In this document: positions 61,434 through 64,000 of the stretch, one piece after another
Numbering within the stretch: the first letter of the stretch is position 1
Layout: each line of letters opens with the position of its first letter
The notes under the pieces: model-generated
Seen by the model: only the letters and a program-made list of their open reading frames with translations
Database searches by the model: none
Told to the model about the DNA's origin: nothing
Made by a program: the position numbers and the translations under genes
Assembly (NCBI GenBank): GCA_903832325.1
Contig: CAILBC010000027.1
Location: 372,001 to 436,000 of the forward strand
From: an uncultured Sphingomonadales bacterium
GTDB lineage: Bacteria; Pseudomonadota; Alphaproteobacteria; Sphingomonadales; Sphingomonadaceae
Length of the DNA stretch: 64,000 nucleotides
Direction: 5' to 3'

Positions 61434-62033
61434 TCAGACTTTGGCAAAAGCAGGCAACACGAATTGCCGCACCATGGCCATAACCGACTGATCATCGCAC
61501 TCGGTTTCCACGACCATGCGGCCAAGTGAGTACTGCAAGACTATCAGCCAATGGGCAAGCTGCTCGACCGGATCACCGTCGCAGGTGCGGATATTGGCAG
61601 AATATCTCGCATGTACGGGGCTCCAGGTGGCCGTCGCAACCCGGTGGATCAAGGAGCCGGGATGAAGAAATTTCATGCCGCCACCTGCCCATCGCCGAGA
61701 TATCGGGTTGCTTCTCAAGACGCGTATCGATTCAATCAGGTAGCGTTCGACAACTGAGGCGAAGGACGCCTCCAGATCAGTACTCGCGAAAAACACTTCA
61801 TCGAACAGCATTAGCCGGAATGCAGCCACGGCTTCGATCAGGGTGCCTCGGCTGCCGAATTCGCGATACAACGTCACCCGGGTCACGCCCGCCTCAAGTG
61901 CGATTTGATCCATCGTTATAGTCTGCAGGTCATGTTTGGCGATAACCTGCATGGCAGCATAGAGCAGTTTCCGGCGCCGCTCGTTCGGCACAATTTCGGA
62001 ATAATCTGCCCCATCCGATCGCTGCATTGCCAT
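61434..62033 (-). CDS. TetR-family transcriptional regulator
   Basis: 199 residues from ATG 62033, favoured by AGGA eight bases upstream (62057 is in frame and makes a TGATG junction with the P450). Helix-turn-helix: RRRKLLYAAMQVIAKHD and ITMDQIALEAGVTRVTLYREFGSRGTLIEAV. The C-terminal ligand domain is not diagnostic. It follows the P450 on the same strand and probably represses the region, the palindrome at 63340-63365 being a candidate site. Confidence 0.85.
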   Translation of the reverse strand: MAMQRSDGADYSEIVPNERRRKLLYAAMQVIAKHDLQTITMDQIALEAGVTRVTLYREFGSRGTLIEAVAAFRLMLFDEVFFASTDLEASFASVVERYLIESIRVLRSNPISRRWAGGGMKFLHPGSLIHRVATATWSPVHARYSANIRTCDGDPVEQLAHWLIVLQYSLGRMVVETECDDQSVMAMVRQFVLPAFAKV

Positions 62034-62056
62034 CTTCGAATTCCTCGCCTCGCGCA

Positions 62057-63268
62057 TCAATGCCAGCACAATCCCAATTGCAAGACGGCGGTCATCGATC
62101 CGATGCGAACATCGCGAGGCAGCGCAGGGTCCAGCGCAAAATCGGGTATTGCCTTCAACCATTCCTGCAGCAGCACCCGCAATTCCAGCCGAGCGAGGAA
62201 GTGCCCCACGCACAAATGCGGACCGGTTGCGAACATCAAATGGTTGGCGCCCTTGCGATGGACCTGGAAATCCAGAGGATCAGTGTTTACGCGTTCGTCC
62301 AGCCCAGCCAGGGCGAGGGGGCACAGCACCATGTCGCCTGTTGCCAACTGCGCGTCGCCCAATATGCAGTCTTGGGTTACCAGACGAGCGGTTGTCACCA
62401 CGCCCGACATGCGGAGGACTTCGTCAATGAACGGGTCGAGCTGTGCGGCATCCTCCCGCATTTGCTGCTGAAGTGCTGGCATTTTTGCCAGCCGGCCAAA
62501 CATGAAACCGGCAGCGTTCGCCACCGTGTCGAGGCCGGCGAGAAACAGCAGAAACGACATCGATTCGATTTCTTGCTGTGATAGGGGGACGCCGTCGATC
62601 TGCTCGGCAAGCAGGGCGCTGACCAGATCTTCGCGCGGCATGGCCTGTCGCTCGGCAATCGTCTCGCGCAGATGTCCAATGATGGTCTGGGCAATTTCCT
62701 GACGGCGTGGGCCATTGGGCGTAGCGAACCATTCGATGACGATCTCGCGAAAAATACCGATCTTTGCGGTCGGCAATCCCATCATATCCATGAACACAAG
62801 AACCGGCAGAGGCATGCCGACGTCCCTCAGGAAATCGCAAGCCCCCTTGTCGCGCACAGCTTCCACCAAAGCTTTGGCGCGGTTGCGGATATCCTCTTCC
62901 ATTCGCGAAATACGTTTTGGCGCAAAGTATTGCATCAGTATGCGCCGGTATGGCGTGTGCTGAGGCGGATCAAGCGTCAGCGGGATAAGCGTCGGTTGCT
63001 GCGTGGTCTTCGGCACGCCTACCCTGGCCGACGAAAACAGCGCCGAGTTTAGCAGAACTTCGCACATCAGGTCATGTCGGGTTACGACCCAGTGACCACC
63101 GTTGTGCGGCGTAAAGAACACGTCCGGTGCTTCCCGATGCAGGAAAGTCAGACCTGCTTGCGTGTCATCGGTAAGCCGGGGGTCGTCGCTCAATGCATAG
63201 AAATCCAATGGAAAAACAAGATTTTCAGGCACATGGTCCGGCACGATATCCAGGGCCGACTGTTCCAT
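62057..63268 (-). CDS. Cytochrome P450, copy 2
   Basis: 403 residues from ATG 63268, chosen because GGAG lies seven bases upstream. I-helix LAGLDTVAN, ExxR as FIDEVLRMSG region, haem loop FATGPHLCVG with the axial Cys. Homologous to the copy at 59612-60826. Divergent from the adjacent acyl-activating gene. Together the two P450s suggest sequential or alternative hydroxylations of one aliphatic or terpenoid substrate. Confidence 0.9.
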   Translation of the reverse strand: MEQSALDIVPDHVPENLVFPLDFYALSDDPRLTDDTQAGLTFLHREAPDVFFTPHNGGHWVVTRHDLMCEVLLNSALFSSARVGVPKTTQQPTLIPLTLDPPQHTPYRRILMQYFAPKRISRMEEDIRNRAKALVEAVRDKGACDFLRDVGMPLPVLVFMDMMGLPTAKIGIFREIVIEWFATPNGPRRQEIAQTIIGHLRETIAERQAMPREDLVSALLAEQIDGVPLSQQEIESMSFLLFLAGLDTVANAAGFMFGRLAKMPALQQQMREDAAQLDPFIDEVLRMSGVVTTARLVTQDCILGDAQLATGDMVLCPLALAGLDERVNTDPLDFQVHRKGANHLMFATGPHLCVGHFLARLELRVLLQEWLKAIPDFALDPALPRDVRIGSMTAVLQLGLCWH

Positions 63269-63339
63269 GATCATGCTCCAAAATCTAATGACGTTAAAAT
63301 ACTTCTTGCCGAATCGCGATAGCTCAGTTAGCCGGAAAA

Positions 63340-63365
63340 TGATACAAGAGACTGATTTTGTATCA
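63340..63365. promoter_or_regulatory. Palindrome in the P450/acyl-activating divergent promoter
   Basis: TGATACAA-N10-TTGTATCA, perfect 8-bp arms, 72 bp from the P450 start and 75 bp from the plus-strand gene. Shape and spacing suit a TetR-family dimer; the nearby TetR gene is the obvious candidate regulator. Confidence 0.65.
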
Positions 63366-63439
63366 CGCCGGAAATCGCCGCAAGAGTCCGGCGCGCCAGA
63401 TTGCACATGACCGCGAATACACGCTTTGGGAGATGCAGG

Positions 63440-64000
63440 ATGGCTGGCCACAGTGACACCAGGGACTTCATCTCGGACCCGGTCGAATATTTCGATTGGT
63501 CTGCCACCCGCCTGTGGTCAATGCCGCGTGCCGAACGCGAGGCGAAGCAATGGGAAGGCCTTCAAATCCGCTTTGCCGAGCTGCGTGATCGTGTTGGTTA
63601 TCTCAAGAAGCTGGCCGATCGGGATGGCATCGATTCCCTGGAAAAGATCGATGATGTAATCCCGCTCTTGTTTGAACATACCGTCTACAAATCTTACCCA
63701 GCATCACTGCTCGAACAAAATCGCTTTGGCATGATCAATGGCTGGTTGGATAAACTGACAACTGTTCCGTTGAGGCAAATCGATGTGTCGCATTGCGACA
63801 GCATCGACAGCTGGATCGCCGTGATGGACGAGCAGACCGAGCTTTGCATTCATCATTCTTCGGGCACCAGCGGCACTGTCTCGCTGTTTCCAAAGACCAA
63901 GGGCGAGTTGTCTGCATTTGGAAAGCTCTATCCATTGCGCTTTCAGGGCTTTGGCGATCCGTGCCCAAATGATGTTCAGCCAAAGGCGCATGTCGTCTGT
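63440..64000 (+). CDS. Acyl-activating enzyme, LuxE/PaaK-like (partial, runs off right edge)
   Basis: About 187 residues visible, start ATG 63440 with GGGAGA just upstream. After an N-terminal helical stretch (VEYFDWSATRLWSMPRAERE, LRDRVGYLKKLADRDGID) the segment LCIHHSSGTSGTVSLFPKT carries the SSGTSGT phosphate-binding motif seen in phenylacetate-CoA ligase and LuxE-type acyl-activating enzymes. The C-terminal domain is outside the window. Probably activates an acid or acyl group in the same pathway as the neighbouring P450. Confidence 0.7.
   Translation, partial: MAGHSDTRDFISDPVEYFDWSATRLWSMPRAEREAKQWEGLQIRFAELRDRVGYLKKLADRDGIDSLEKIDDVIPLLFEHTVYKSYPASLLEQNRFGMINGWLDKLTTVPLRQIDVSHCDSIDSWIAVMDEQTELCIHHSSGTSGTVSLFPKTKGELSAFGKLYPLRFQGFGDPCPNDVQPKAHVVC

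Overview
The window looks like a sphingomonad-type alphaproteobacterium (Novosphingobium, Sphingobium or Sphingomonas relative). The signs are high GC, two large TonB-dependent receptors, LigM-like and carotenoid-oxygenase-like aromatic enzymes, many SDR, P450 and Rieske catabolic genes, and tightly overlapping ATGA or GTGA gene junctions. This is inference from gene content; no rRNA or other phylogenetic marker is present.

Region A (1-14.7 kb): a truncated MarR regulator, folD, a MetE-like methyltransferase and a LigM-like tetrahydrofolate O-demethylase form a plausible C1/demethylation module. After it come two SnoaL-like proteins, two CmcJ/NvfI-type oxygenases, a DUF3237 protein, an NmrA-like reductase and a carotenoid-cleavage-type (lignostilbene-like) dioxygenase. 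Next, on the minus strand, is an operon of two aspartyl/asparaginyl-hydroxylase-like proteins interleaved with two sulfotransferases (one with a TPR array). It lies downstream of a TonB receptor and is separated from it by three strong hairpins, one of them a canonical terminator.

Region B (14.8-26.9 kb) is the most striking part. A TonB receptor, a HutC-type GntR regulator, a secreted PI-PLC/PAP2-phosphatase fusion, a YncE-propeller/phosphoesterase and a Tat-exported phospholipase C surround four copies of one palindrome (TGGT-N4-ACCA, three of them TGGTC-N2-GACCA), each in a promoter region. I read this as a self-contained regulon for capturing and breaking down phospholipids or organophosphates.

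Region C (27-50.6 kb) begins at a 45-nt 3' fragment of tRNA-Pro(GGG) next to a broken tyrosine-integrase gene, which marks one end of an integrated element. It holds a dense catabolic cluster: MFS transporter, several SDRs, fumarylacetoacetate-hydrolase family protein, cupin, HisD-like dehydrogenase, P450, alpha/beta hydrolase, Rieske oxygenase, extradiol dioxygenase, O-methyltransferase, CrtI-like oxidoreductase, FAD monooxygenase, cyclase, a TonB receptor, and HxlR and LysR regulators. The set fits uptake and ring cleavage of an aromatic or polycyclic compound whose identity I cannot determine.

Region D (50.6-52.6 kb) is gene-poor and less GC-rich, with a VirB1-like lytic transglycosylase and a frameshifted unknown gene, probably remnants of a mobile element. 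Region E (52.6-64 kb) encodes an oxidation route: two related P450s, GMC alcohol oxidase/dehydrogenase, aldehyde dehydrogenase, acyl-CoA ligase, acyl-CoA dehydrogenase, nitronate monooxygenase, a carboxymuconolactone-decarboxylase-family protein, a TetR regulator, and an acyl-activating enzyme cut by the window edge. Two clear palindromes lie in its divergent promoter regions. No rRNA, complete tRNA, CRISPR array or intact insertion sequence was found.
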